From positions 141,327,235-141,391,234 of the forward strand of contig OW386285.2 in assembly GCA_936432065.2 (NCBI GenBank): 64,000 bases of DNA. Reading direction: 5' to 3'. This document shows, piece by piece, positions 14,110 to 26,384 of this stretch. The translations under genes were made by a program, and so were the position numbers. Within the stretch, counting starts at the first letter, position 1. The number at the start of each line of letters is the position of its first letter. Under the pieces are notes generated by a model. That model saw nothing but the letters and a program-made list of their open reading frames with translations. It was not told where the DNA came from and ran no database searches. This DNA comes from Rutpela maculata (lineage: Eukaryota; Arthropoda; Insecta; Coleoptera; Cerambycidae).

Positions 14110-15976
14110 CTGTAAAAAAAGTTAGTTTGTAATTTAGATTAACACATGATATGGAAGAAAGGATGTTACTGATAGTCCATTGATATTAGACTTAAAATCG
14201 GCGAGTAGAGGAAATTAATTATGTTTTGCCATGGGGCTACCTTTAAGAGACGAAAAGAGTTCCCAATACCCAAGGAGTAGCTTTTCCCTCGGATAGCACC
14301 CCTAACACACACTATTGAGCATCGTAGAGAGACTTCGAAACATTTTAGCAAAAAATACTTTTCTTGAGTTTTGCTTTTTTTGACTACAGAAATCACTCTT
14401 CGAAGTTTGTCACATCATTGTATATTAAGAACATCGAAGCTCTTGCCAATTGGGGCCTACCCTAGTTTGGTAGCTAATTGCTTTACCATTACGTCTATTG
14501 GAAATATGTATAGGACCTAATTTGTAGTAAATTTTATATAGAATATTATCAATGAGTAGAAAATGTTATGGGGACCAACTGTTTCGCGAAAAAATTCAAA
14601 AACTGTGGCAGGGCGTGCTAGAGGAGACGGTCTTTAAGAGTAAAGCTCGTAATTGTGCCTTGGAAACTGTTTTGTTTCTGAAAACTATCCACCTTTCCGA
14701 ACGGCAAAACATTATAATTGATTTCCCCTATTTTTCCTAATATCAATGGACGACCACTGCAAGTTGTTAGTTGAATGTAGTACAATAAAAACCGCTTACA
14801 TTTTTTTGCGTTCTCTAGATTTGCCTTCTCGTGAATATGTAGGTGGCTGCTGTGCAATGTGAACAAACAAACATCAAGGAAACACATATGAGTGTAGTAT
14901 TGAATGACCTGTTGAATAGCAATATTCAAAACAGTACGACACATTGACGCGTATAAGGAAGTAAATCTCGAGAACAAAAAAAATGCTGGGTTTAAATCAT
15001 AAAAGTTCATATATGAAGTAAGAAGTAATTATACTGAACTGACTAAATGAAACCAAACTCTTGTTCAAATTAAGAACAATATTTCATATTATTTCATATT
15101 ACTTCCCTCGCTTACCGAAGAGAAGTAGTGTAATGGTCAAGAAATCATCCTCCGGGATTTTTTGGTTTGAAAGTATTTACATTCCAAAAATTAAAGCTAT
15201 TTAATTCCCTCAGTCTGTCTGTCTGTCGGTCTGGTGACTGTTGGCGCTATATCTACAAAACCACTTGACACAAAACGATAATATTTGGTAAGTAGTTGGC
15301 GCCACTGCCAACGAAGGAAGAAAAATAATTAAGGAGAAAAATTTGATGGAAGACAGTAATATTTGGCGTGTAGTTAACAGAACTATCAAGGAAGAAAAAT
15401 ATGAAAATTATACAAGGTGCTCACCATAAAAAAATAATGGAAAAATGTGACGGAGGGCAATAGTTAACACAATTGAAGGCGTCCCAGACTGATACCCTAC
15501 CATTTCTGCTATAGAAGATAGACAAACAGGTTAAAGTACTATACTAACATTTTAAAACATTTACCTTGTATCTATTGCACCTACTATGGATAATAAAACT
15601 ATAGGTATTGATGTAATAAAAATTATGATGAAAGAGAAGTAGGGCTCTAAATAAATATAAAATCTCCAAAAATTAAGCTTATTGGTTACGTTACGTAGAA
15701 GAGAAAAGAAAACTTTAATGTGAGCGGATACACGGAGCTTTGGAAAAGTTTGAGTGACTTAGGAATGCGATCAAAGAATAAAATAGATTGTCCTGCGGAG
15801 TTATCTAAGCCTGATGACGTTTATAATTACTTCTATAAATTTGTGAACAAGAATAATAATAATCATTTTCTATAAACTACTAATGTCAGGAAATTGAACT
15901 GATTGTAAATAGGATAAAATCAAATTCATTTGGGTCGGCTTCTCTCACATAATAATCCAATTTTGCTTATAGTAGA
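14110..15976. other. Intronic AT-rich DNA, no gene recognised
   Basis: Only short unmatched open frames occur (for example 15010-14618 on minus). Near 15210 there is a CTGTCTGTCTGTCGGTCTGG stretch, similar in style to the one inside the foldback element near 29920. Confidence 0.45.
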
Positions 15977-16806
15977 GAGCTCATGAGTCCGAAAGTGCCT
16001 TAAAAAATGAATCTGTAGGGCTTTAAATACTAAAAGCTGACAACTGGACAAATCGATAGCATATGTATAGGTAAACTTCCCAAAAAAAGTTGTCCAAAGA
16101 TTGTCCTGTGCAAAAGAGCGTTATTCAAAATTTTCGAGTTATGTAGTGCATCACCTAGCCTCTCTCTTTGATAAAAATTGTATAATATTCTCTATAGCTG
16201 TAAGGCTGTAAAAAATAAACTATTTTCAAAAAAGCATTGCGCTTTATGGGAAACGCAAACTTTAAATGCCTATATCTTTGTTCGACCTTCGCTAAAAATT
16301 AATTCATTTGCCGTTTTTTTTTACATTACACTCTCAATTACTCGAAAACTAAGCCTCAGAAAAAATATTCTTTATAAAATGAAGGCCTATGCTTTCTGAT
16401 CACAACTGTATTTTTTAAAATATTTTTAGTGAAATAATAACTGAGTTATGAATTTAAAACTAACGCGGTTACAAAATCTCCAAGTGGTTAGAACTGCAAA
16501 CCTCGATCGCCTTTCGCAATGCATCACCCCCGCGGTGCCCAATGTCTATTATTAATTCTTTTTGACTAATAACACACACCTGCAAATTTTAACTTTTATT
16601 TTGTATCGTTAACCAAAACCACTTATTTGCATTGTTTTGGTCATAAAAAAATTTGTTGGCTCTAAAAATTGTAATAACTGACCTAACTAACATATTATGG
16701 TATAATTTTAATAAAAAAAGAAATTAATTAAATCATGCGAAAAAACATTTGGCATTTTGATATATATTTCAAATACATGTTATATACTATATATTTAATC
16801 AGAAAA

Positions 16807-18163
16807 TTAATTATTCTTCTTGCGCTTCTGAGCCCGTCTCTCATAAGTTACTTCTGAAGCATATCTTATATATGTCCAACAGTAGTCTACCAACATCGCA
16901 AAAGTCCATTTGCCCTGATATCTTTTTTCCATATTTTGAATGTCCTGGTGGAATCACTCTCCATGCTCATCACTTACTGCACCACAGTTTTCTGGGAAGT
17001 AATCTAGGTGTGAATGTAGAAAGTGGACTTTTAATGACATATTGCATCCTAATTTCTGGTAGCAAGAAAGAAGATTCCCAACAAGGTCTCTATAGTTTTC
17101 TGCTCTTTTGTTACCGAGAAAGTGTGTTGCTACCATTTTAAAGGAATTCCAAGCAGCTTTTTCATTACCTTCTAGAATGTTGTCAAATTCAGTATCTTTG
17201 AAAAGGATCTTGATTTGAGGACCCACAAAAATTCGCTCTTTAATTTTCGCATTACTAAGTCTGGGAAATTTTTGTTTTAAATAACTGAAAGCACGTCCTT
17301 CTTTGTCCATAGCTTTTACCAAGTTTTTCATAAGCCCCAGTTTTATGTGGAGTGGTGGCAGTATTACCTTTTGTGAATCAACTAATGGAATGTTAGCAAT
17401 TTTTTTTCTCCTGATTCAAAACCCAGTCTTGGCGGCCAAAGTTTTCTTTTGTAATATTCTAATCGCGCTCGACTGTCCCACTCACAAAGAAAACAGCAAT
17501 ATTTGGTATACCCTTGCTCCATACCAAGTAAGATAGCTATCACTTTTAAGTCTGCACAAATCTGCCACTTATACTTGTTATATTATATAGTTTGTAGCAA
17601 TACATTCACGTTACTGTAATTTTCCTTCATGTGGATAGCATGGGCGATTGGAATTGATGGCAATTTATTTCCATTGTGGAGTAACACTGCTTTTAGACTA
17701 AGTTTCGAGGCGTTAATAAAAAGTCCCCAGTCACTAGGATCATGGGAAATGTGTAAAGCACTCATTAAACCGTCAATGTCCTTGCAGGCATTTTCCATTT
17801 TGAAAAAAGGTATAAGATCTTTTTGAAGACTTCGATACATGGAAACTTTAACATTTTTGTAGTAAATTCCATTGTTGGAATCGAGATGCCAAAAGCTCCG
17901 CTTTTGCCTTGGACAGATCAAGGTCTCTTATAAGATCACTTAATTCGCGTTGATTAATTCTGTGTGGGTTCACCACCGGACACTTCGGCAGAGAAATCGG
18001 GATCTTGTGATGTTGATGGCTGGACTAAGTCGTCATCTATATTATCATCCGATTCTTCGTCAGAATCAAGGCTGTATTCTTGAGGTGGATTAGGAATAGG
18101 TAGTTCATCACTATGGAGAACCGGGCGAATGGGAGATGGTAAATTGGGGTATTGTATTACCAT
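16807..18163 (-). pseudogene. Pseudogene of a multicopy arthropod family (HSHLDxFPEN / EHGExFHQDI type)
   Basis: Reading minus, the pieces in order are an acidic proline-rich N-terminus (EYSLDSDEESDD), a segment LSDLIRDLDLSKAKAELLASR, then DIDGLM...DWGLFINASKLSLKAVLLHNGN, WQICADLKVIAILLG, YCCFLCEWDSRA, LPPLHIKLGLMKN, FLGNKRAENYRDLV, HSHLDYFPEN, GAVSDEHGE, FHQDIQNMEKRYQGKW and a basic tail ending with TAA at 16809-16807. It is broken by a frameshift near 17850, a TAA at 17585-17583, a frameshift in an A8 run near 17400, and a TGA replacing Arg between GE and FHQDI near 16953. I recognise the family as a repetitive, uncharacterised one in arthropod genomes. Its function is unknown. Conserved Cys, His, Asp and Glu clusters would fit a nuclease or transposase fold, but that is inference. 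Confidence 0.75.
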
Positions 18164-18936
18164 CCTTTTTTTCTTGTTAATACCTTGTCTAAAAATAACA
18201 ACAAATAATCATTCATGCAAAACTAATTCAAATTCAGTTTTATTTTATTGTTCTATTTTTATTTTCCAACAAAAAATTGGCAATCCTTTCGTGACGACGT
18301 AACACGTGCAATTATATAAATGTATGCCATATAAGTATCCATAATATAATAGTTTGAATCAAGTTTTATAACTAAAGAGATATTCACCAACAAAGTGATT
18401 AAACGTTTTACAAGACAATTTCATGGAATTTGAAATTTTTCCTAAATGTGAGTTATAGTATAACGTGCAATTAGAATTCAATATTAATTGTTAACTATAT
18501 AGTTGCTTCTGTAAATCTTTGCAATTAACACAAAAATTTATGATATACAGGGGTTAAAGCAATGATTGAAGACAGTGAAAGTACTTCTTGTCCACTTCAG
18601 GGAGCACCTAACATCCGAAATTTGGCTAAGAAAGGAGATGAAAATATATACCAGGCAGGGCCCATCTTAGTCCCATCATAATTTCCCTCAATGTGCTCCA
18701 ATATGGTTTGGCAACCTGTCAGTGGTAAACTGCTACCGCTATTTCAAACTGCTTCACCTTTTTCACAATCTTCCGCAGCTGTGGATGTAAAAAAGGTACC
18801 TATAGTTAAAGTTATCATTTCTTCAAAGAAAAAAATAATTTCTATTTTCAGATTGAATAAATGGTGCAGAAGTAAAAAAAATAAAATCCCTTGCATAGAT
18901 TCTTGTAATTGCATGGGTCAGAAATCTTGTTCAAAG

Positions 18937-19281
18937 AGGCCGTCCATAAATGATGTCACGCTTCTTTTGCCAATTTTTGACCCCCACCTCCCCTGTGTCA
19001 CACATTGTCACGCTCGCCCGATCCCCCCACCCCCCATCTGTCACGTCACACTAACTTTTACGTAAATTAATAAAAATTGTAAATTTTTAATTTGAATCAT
19101 GACATATTTTATAAGGAAAAACTCTTTCTCAGGTTTTAGTTTATTTGTATAAAATATTAGACATAAAATTATTTTCTTATATTGTGACTTCACATTTGCT
19201 TGAGCCCCCTCCCCCACCCCCGTCACCAAGTGTCACAACATTTAAACCCCCTAAAGCGAGACATCATTTGTGGACGGCCCC
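18937..19281. mobile_element. MITE of about 345 bp with GGCCGTCCA ends
   Basis: The left end GGCCGTCCATAAATGATGTCAC and the right end GACATCATTTGTGGACGGCC are inverted repeats. The interior has C-rich tracts on the left and CCCCCTCCCCCACCCCCGTCA on the right. The GGGCCGTCCA-(T/C)AAAT-GTCAC end is typical of widespread small insect MITEs. No ORF of its own. Confidence 0.8.
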
Positions 19282-20099
19282 AAATGTTTCATCAAAAAAA
19301 ATATAACTAACGAAAATATGTGTGAAGATTTAGAATAACATTTTTGTGAAATTATAGTAGGTAGCAATTAGAGTAACATTTTCTATAAGTTTAGAAGTTA
19401 CTCCAAACATCATTTAATTATTATGATAATATTAATTACTGTTGTAAAATAACTGATACATACACATCACATCACAGATCGTAGGCACCGCTCGACCGCG
19501 GGGAGTAATGCGGGCGATAGAGGTTTTTGCAGTTCTAACCGCTTGGAGATTTTGTAACCGCGTTAGTTTTAAATTCATAACTCAGTTATTATTTCACTAA
19601 AAATATTTTAAAAAGTACCGTCGTGGTCAGAAAGCATAGGCCTTCATTTTATATAGAATATTTTCTCTTTATTTCAGACTTAGTTTCCGAGTAATTGAGT
19701 GTGTCATGTAAAAAAAAAACGGCAAATAAATTAATTTTTAGCGAAGGTCGAACAGAGATACAGGCATTTAAAGTGTGCGTTTCCCATAAAGCACAATGTT
19801 TTTTTGAAAATAGTTTATTTTTTACAGCCTTACAGCTGTAGAGAATATTATACAATTTTTACCAAAGAGAGATATGTACTTCGGCTAGATGTTGCACTAC
19901 TAACTTAACTCGAAAATTTTGAATAACGCCCTTTTGCACAGGACAGTTTTTTGACAACTTTTTTTGAAGTTTACCTATATATATGCCATCGATTTATCCA
20001 GTTGTCAGCTTTTAATATTTAAAGCCCCACAGGATGAACATTTTCAGCCTCTGAGCTCTCTACTATTATCTTATACCGCTCCTCCTTTAACACATATTA

Positions 20100-20960
20100 A
20101 TTAAGCGAGCGTTAATACAACCCATTCCTAGATCTCTTTCAGACTTAAGACCTTAGAATACTCTCGGTTTTATGAAAAAAAATTGGAAAAAGTTATTAAC
20201 AAACAAAATATCTCACTATCTGAATGGAATAATGTGTTACCTGAGTGTCAATCTGGCTTTAGAAAATCCCATAGCACCACCTCAGCCTTGTTAAATGTCA
20301 CGGACAATATAATTAGAGCCTGAATTACAACGTAGGTGTTATTGGATTTTTACAAAGCCGTCGATACAGTTAACCATGGTCACTTGCATGCAAAATTAAA
20401 ATATTTTGATCAAATTTCTTTAAACTAACTTTATTCATATCTTCCAAATGGAAGTCCAAAAGTTATTGTGGATAATAGCGCTTCAAAGAGTATAAACATT
20501 ACTTCAGGGATCTCGCAAAGATCTATCGTTGGACCCTTGCTCTTTCTTATTGACACCACGGATCTTTATACTAAATTAAAAACTTGTCAAATACAAGGGT
20601 ACGCTGACGACACACAAGTTTATCATTGTTTCTCTCCCAGTAACAAACAGTTGGCTAATAAATTTAAATAAATTCTGATTAGCTGGAATAAGTGAATTTT
20701 GTATATATCATAACTTAAAAATAAATGCAAGAAAATCGTTTTTATGTTATTTGGAAATGCATGTATTATGGAAGATATAGTAATCAATTTTAGTCTTAAA
20801 ATTAGTAATGAAATAATTCCGTTCATTAAGAAGTGTGAAAATCTAGATTCGTTGAATGAATGTCAGTACATTGACAAAACGATTCTATTGTCTTTTAAAA
20901 TTGTTGTATGCTAATCAAAAGATTTCAAGTTTCAATTTGATGAGAAAATTGTATGAGTCA
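20100..20960 (+). pseudogene. LINE reverse transcriptase pseudogene
   Basis: The plus strand encodes a jockey/CR1-style RT core across frames: LPECQSGFRKSHSTTSALLN (about 20235), LLDFYKAVDTVNHGHL (AFDTVNH-like motif A), ITSGISQRSIVGPLLFLIDTTDLY (motif B) and YADDTQVYH (motif C, about 20600), followed by a KINARKS-like block. There are stops in the GA*IT region and after ISLN, and several substituted residues. Both ends are missing. It is a dead fragment; a PQG to SQR change removes a normally conserved residue. Confidence 0.8.
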
Positions 20961-20994
20961 TAGTGGAGTGCAATTTAATTTCGATCTTTCAGCC

Positions 20995-21495
20995 CGTTGG
21001 CACTTTTAGAGTAAAATGTATGACCTTGCCAGATATGTGGCTGACGCCCTGTAGATTAGGAATCCACTTGTCGTAAAAAAATCGTAATGAATATAAGGGC
21101 ACAAATCAAAATTTTCTAACCAACCACATTACGTGATAGAGCCAATCATGAAGCATATTTCATCCAAAAATCATTAAATTCTCTGTATAATTTCTATTTT
21201 TAAAATAAATAAATAAATGATCTTTTCCGTTGGCTTATAATGCAGTAAAAAACAAAAATCCTCATTTTCTGCGTTAGACTACAGCAGAAAATTAATTATT
21301 TTTCGAACACTTTTTCTTTCCTACGACGATATCTCCCAAACTATTATATTTATCAAAAAAAATTATTCTTTATAAAATGTTTGCTATATTTTTCAGATTA
21401 CAATGGTTCTTAAATCAGATTTTTTGAGTATCTAATAACCAAGATATTTAATAATGTGTAGCGTGATGTCAATTTTCGAAGCTTATCGGCGGATT
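20995..21495 (+). repeat. Dispersed repeat, copy 1
   Basis: About 500 bp here match, in inverted orientation, about 31755-32245. Shared blocks include GACCTTGCCAGAT, GGAATCCACTTGTCGTA, TGATTGGCTCTATCA and GAGATATCGTCGT (reverse complement in one copy). No ORF. It may be a non-autonomous element. Confidence 0.8.
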
Positions 21496-22209
21496 GAATT
21501 TTTTACGGCTCCGAGCCCCCACTCATTGCTACTCTGCTTCAACAACCCCCTCTAACTCCGCGAGCACCCAAGTTCCACTTAGAATGAATACCTACACAGG
21601 ACCGTGAACTTTTCAGATTAATTTATTTCATTTTTTTCAATAGGTAAATTGACATGTAAAAATCCAAATTTCAGAAATGGACTTTCTGAAATTTTAGACA
21701 TGAGATCTGGGAGGTTTAAGGTAGAACGTTGTTGAATATTAATGCAATCGATGCACCAGGGCGGCTCCAGGGAGAGCCTAAAAAATAATTGTTGTAGGAT
21801 CCAAAAATATTTCAAATAAAAATTGTTTAGGATGGGAAGTATCACTTAAAAGCGTATCTTTATTGCACTCGAGAAGGAATTTATAGTCGTATGTGATGAG
21901 GAAATACTGTCGAGGTGAATCTAACCGAACCTGATTTGTACTTATCTTTTACCAATTATTAATTTATATAATATTCTGTTTAAGGAAAATATACTTATTC
22001 AGTATAAACTAGTTACTCATACGTTGAGGAGTTATTGTATTAATTTATATCAATGTTTTGTTTTTAAAATTTAATTCACAAAGGAAAATTCACATAAATA
22101 GTCCACAGAATCCATATCAAAATAAAAAAGTAATAAAAAATGAAAAATAATATAACAAAATTTAAATGCCAATTAAAGATATATACTATTCACTTTCTTC
22201 ATCTAATTT
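21496..22209. other. No gene recognised; contains LINE target-site copy
   Basis: An AT-rich stretch with one short unmatched minus-strand open frame (21845-21618). The left copy of the I-like LINE target duplication starts at 22210. Confidence 0.5.
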
Positions 22210-22347
22210 AAATACACTTTTTTTTTCTTTTCGCGGCATCGACATCGTGGTCATTAGCCGCATCGTCCTACAATCTTACCATCAAATGATACAGGTGTTT
22301 CCATCATGACTATCATTGAATAGCGTTGCCTGGTAAGTTGATCTATA

Positions 22348-25300
22348 TTAAATTTTCAAGAACAGGTTTATATTTTTAAGGAATCCCATTATTTTTTTCA
22401 GGTCCTCTGTTGACTGGCCAAGACATAAATGCAGCTGACCTGGAATTTTCAATCGTCTTCGATGTTGGTCATATACAGGACATTCTAAAATTATATGTTT
22501 CACTGTTAACATTGTATTACATAACTGACATATTGGCTGTTGATTACCTGTTAATAAATACATATTTGTTAAATTAGTATGGCCTATTCTTAACCTTGTA
22601 AGTACAATCTGTTCCCGTCTTTGAAGCGTAGGTGTTTCCCATTTGCTTACTTTGGGTTTGATTTCTTTAAGTTTAGTAACTGTATTGTTCCACTCGTTTT
22701 GCCACTGATATACTTTTAAGTCCATATGACGAATTTTAATGTTATCCTGTGTATTCTCCAATGCTGCTTCTTTTGCCGCTCTGTCGGCAAGTTCATTTCC
22801 ACTAATACCTACATGGCTGGGAGTCCAAATGAAAGTAATTCTTTTACCCAGAGTTATATTTTATATTAGCGGATCAGCACTAGTATTATCGGATAGTCCT
22901 TGTAGAGCACTAAGAGAATCACTGCAAATAATAGTATCTTTCCAGGAATTCATCTCTGTATATCTTAATGCTTGCCATATTGCATATAGTTCGGCTGTGT
23001 ATATGCTAGCTGCATTTGGTAGAGTCCTGCTATGCGTTTGATTTTCATCAGAGAAGGAACATCCTACTCCCTGATCTAATTTGAATCCATCCGTAAAGAG
23101 CTTATGATATCCTTCGAAAGAGTTTATTGTTGCACTGAAATTTGATACAAGTAGTTGTCTGTTGGTCTCTTCTTTTCTGTTTGATCTTTCTTTTAAAATA
23201 ATACTTGGAGCTATTAATTTCCATGGAGGAATTTCGCGTTGATTTAATTCGTACACTGGTGGGAGATTTTCTTCAAGTACTTTCATCAGTTCATACAGCC
23301 TAACCCCCACCAGTTTTGTTATAGTTTCATAGGGAAGTCGCAACTCTTCATTAAAAATGACATTGTAATTTGGGTGGGCTGGCTGTGCCCATATCGTTGC
23401 TCCATATGATGCCAGAAACTGTTGCCGACGATATTTTAGGAGAGGAATTCCTGATTCACAGCACAAGGCAGATAGTGGGCTGGTACGAAAAGCACCTAGA
23501 GCCAGTCTTAATCCGGTGCAATGTATACTGTCTAGTGTTTTTAATCTAGATTTTCGAGCAGATCCATATACGATACAGGCATAATCGATTTTTGATAATA
23601 TTAGCGTTAGATATATTCTTAGCAGCATTTCTCTATCAGCTCCCCATCGAATGTTTGCTAAACATTTTAATAAGTTTAGATTCTTTTTACATTTCCTTGC
23701 TATATCTTGAATATGGGGACCCCAGTATAACTTTTGATCGAGTATTACACCTAGAAATGTGGATTGTGGTTTGCATTCTAGTATTTGGATATAGAGAGAG
23801 AGTTCCGGTTCACGATGCTCCCGTCTTAGCCTACAGAAGTGAACACAGTGTGTTTTCGTAGGAGAAAATCGAAATCCATTTCTGCTGGTTGAATCACACA
23901 GGGTATTAATGGCAGTTTGAAGATTGAGTTCTAAATCATCCATGTTTTTTGCAGTAAAATAAATTGCTAAGTCATCAACATATAGCATTCTGCCTACAGA
24001 AGGACTCAGATTGGTGAGTAGGTCATTTATAGTAATTGCAAATAGCATAACGCTTAAAGTTGAACCTTGAGGTATGCCATTTTCTAGCAATCGAGGTTCT
24101 GATGTAGTACATGCTAGTTTAACTTTAAAGTATTTGTTTTCTAAAAATCTTTTGACAAATTGTGGTAGATTTCCGCGTAGTCCCCAATTATGGAGAGTTT
24201 TAAGAATTCCAAATCTCCACACTGTGTCAAATGCCTTCTCCAAGTCGAAAAATACTACTACCGTATGACTTCTCTGTGCGAAACTATTCTGAATTACAGT
24301 TTCTAAGTGCACCAAGTTGTCTATAGTCGATCTGTGTTTGCGAAATCCCATTTGTGATTCTGATAATAAACAGTTTTTTTCTAGATACCATGATAATCTA
24401 TTACTAACAATTTTCTCCATAATTTTACCTAGGCAGCAAGTAAGTGAAAGCGGGCGATAACTACTTGGCAATTTTGGATCTTTGCCTTCTTTTAATAAGG
24501 GTACGATAATTGCCAGTTTCCACTGATCAGGGTAATTACCCCCCATCCATATTTGATTAAATATGCGTAAAAGTAATTCTTTATATATTGTGGGCAACTG
24601 TCGTATCATTTCATATGGAATGGAATCATCGCCTGGAGCTGAATTTCTTGCTTCTTCTAGAACATTATCAAGTTCTTCTATTCGGAGTGGATCATTATAA
24701 AATGACGTTTCAGGTTCACTGAAGTCTAATGGAACTTCATTAGCGTTTTTATAACGTAAGAAGTCTTCATTATAATTGACAGTGCTACTCACTTCTCTGA
24801 AATGATCCGCCAGTGCTTCTGCTACTTCTTTAACGTCTGTTGTTATATGACCGTTAATGTCTAAGACAGGCGAAATTTGCGGAAATTTCTTGCCCCTTAT
24901 TGCTCTTACTTTCTGCCATACTTCAGAAACTGGCGTAGATGTGTTTATGGAGGATACATATTTTTGCCACTTCTCTGAAATGATCCGCCAGTGCTTCTGC
25001 TACTTCTTTAACGTCTGTTGTTATATGACCGTTAATGTCTAAGACAGGCGAAATTTGCGAAAATTTCTTGCCCTTTATTGCTCTTACTTTCTGCCATACT
25101 TCAGAAACTGGCGTAGATGTGTTTATGGAGGATACATATTTTTACCATGATTGATTTTTGCTTGTTAAAATAGTTCGGCGAGCGATCGTTTGAATTCAAT
25201 TTTATTGGTATCTGAAGGGTGCCGTTTAAATTTATTTAAGGCCCGTTTTTTGTTACGAATGGCAGTTGCTACATCATTATTCCACCAAGGCACTCTTGGT

Positions 25301-26140
25301 TTATGACAATTACCTTTGGACGTTGGTATACTAATTTCTGCGGCTTGCAGTATTGCAGAAGTTATTGAGGTAACTGCTGTACTTACATCCTCGGAGTACT
25401 CTAATTGCGGTAGATTATCCTTATACTTCAACCAATCAGCCTCTTCTAGTTTCCACTTTTTGGTTGACGTGTTCGTGATAAGCGCTTCCGCCATCTCAAT
25501 TTTTATCGGAAAAAGATCAGAGGGAAGATAGTCCTTAATTGTTGACCATAGCAAACGATCTGATATTTGCGGTGAGCAAAAAGCTATATCAATAGCTGAA
25601 AAAGAGTTAGATCTCGCATTGAAATATGTAATTTCTCCTGTATTTAGTAGTACTAAATCTAGTTCATTTAGAATTTCATCGATGATTCGCCCTCGTGTGT
25701 CTTGATGACCAGATCCCCACAGTGGATTGTGTGCGTTAAAATCTCCCAGCAGTAGAAAAGGAGACGGTAATTGTGAAATTAAATTTTCTAGTTCATTTTT
25801 ATTCCAGTTGAAGTCAGGTAAGTATAAGTTACAGATTACTAACTTGAATGGGAAGTCTATTTGAATGGCTACAGCTTGTAGATTAGTTACTAATGGCAGC
25901 TGTTTCATAGGTATATTATCTTTAGTGTAAATAGCTACACCTCCTCTTGCTCGATGATCAGGTTGCACATTTTTGGTGCAACAACGATAACCCCCGAGAT
26001 GAAACTTTTCACCTGGTCTCAGATGAGTTTCTTGCAAACATATACAGAATGGGGCTGATTCCATTAGGATATTTGAGATCTACATAGTGATGCTTTATTC
26101 CGTTACAATTCCATTGTATTATGTTTTGTAACTTAAACAT
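22348..26140 (-). pseudogene. I-like LINE ORF2 (endonuclease, RT, RNase H), broken
   Basis: ORF2 starts at ATG 26140-26138 (IIQWNCNGIK), 245 nt after ORF1. The AP endonuclease follows (QETHL, GDFNAHNPLWGS, AIDIAF) to about 25165. Its terminal SDH motif reads SDLFPI, so the catalytic His is Leu. The RT (24792 onward) has APGDDSIPYEMIRQL, YRPLSLTCCLGK, MGFRKHRST, FFDLEKAFDTVW, NGIPQGSTLS and YVDDLAIY (the YADD box as YVDD). RNase H follows (FTDGFK, TAELYAIWQAL, CSDSLSALQ, TPSHVGISGNELADRA), then a C-terminal CQLC-HIILEC knuckle. Breaks are a frameshift near 26075, a 178-bp tandem duplication at 24790-25145, and a single in-frame TAA at 22863-22861 inside RNase H. The RT core of 643 codons is still open. 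Confidence 0.93.
24790..25145. repeat. 178-bp tandem duplication inside the LINE
   Basis: The block from CACTTCTCTGAAATGATC at 24790 repeats from 24968 with few changes, ending near 25145. 178 is not a multiple of three, so it shifts the ORF2 frame between the endonuclease and RT. Confidence 0.92.
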
Positions 26141-26384
26141 AAAAAAAATTATTAATTTAAAATAAATAAATAAATAACGAATAAATAGACAGATTTATAT
26201 AAAAGAATATGTAGAGTAAAGTAAATTATCACAGATGAAATTATTGATAATAATAAAATTATTGTATATAAAATATCACAGACTGAGTATCACAAGTATC
26301 AACTAGGTTGTTGAGTTTTTTTCCTAGATTTCCCTTTTGGCCATCCTGGTTTCCTCTTAACTTTAGTTTGAGATGCGCTCTGAC

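Larger units (their letters stand above)
15977..20068. mobile_element. DNA element with about 570-bp terminal inverted repeats carrying an orphan multicopy gene
   Basis: The left arm (about 15977-16540) and the right arm (about 19485-20068) are reverse complements with substitutions. Shared blocks are ATAGTAGAGAGCTCA, AAACTATTTTCAAAAAA, GCATAGGCCTTCATTTTATA/TATAAAATGAAGGCC and ACGCGGTTACAAAATCTCC. Both arms even encode the same shadow peptide (NILYSCKAVKNKLFSKKH). Between them lie a minus-strand pseudogene (16807-18163), a short decayed plus-strand coding-like stretch (about 18560-18930) and a separate small MITE (18937-19281). No target duplication was identified at the arm ends. The simplest reading is a DNA transposon with long TIRs whose cargo or transposase is the pseudogene. 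Two unrelated dispersed copies flanking it by chance is possible. Confidence 0.6.

Noticed and set aside
16178..16399. Conserved-looking peptide shared by 16178-16399 and 19855-19649
   Set aside because: It is shared only because it lies in the two inverted-repeat arms; the frames diverge and have no further coding support.
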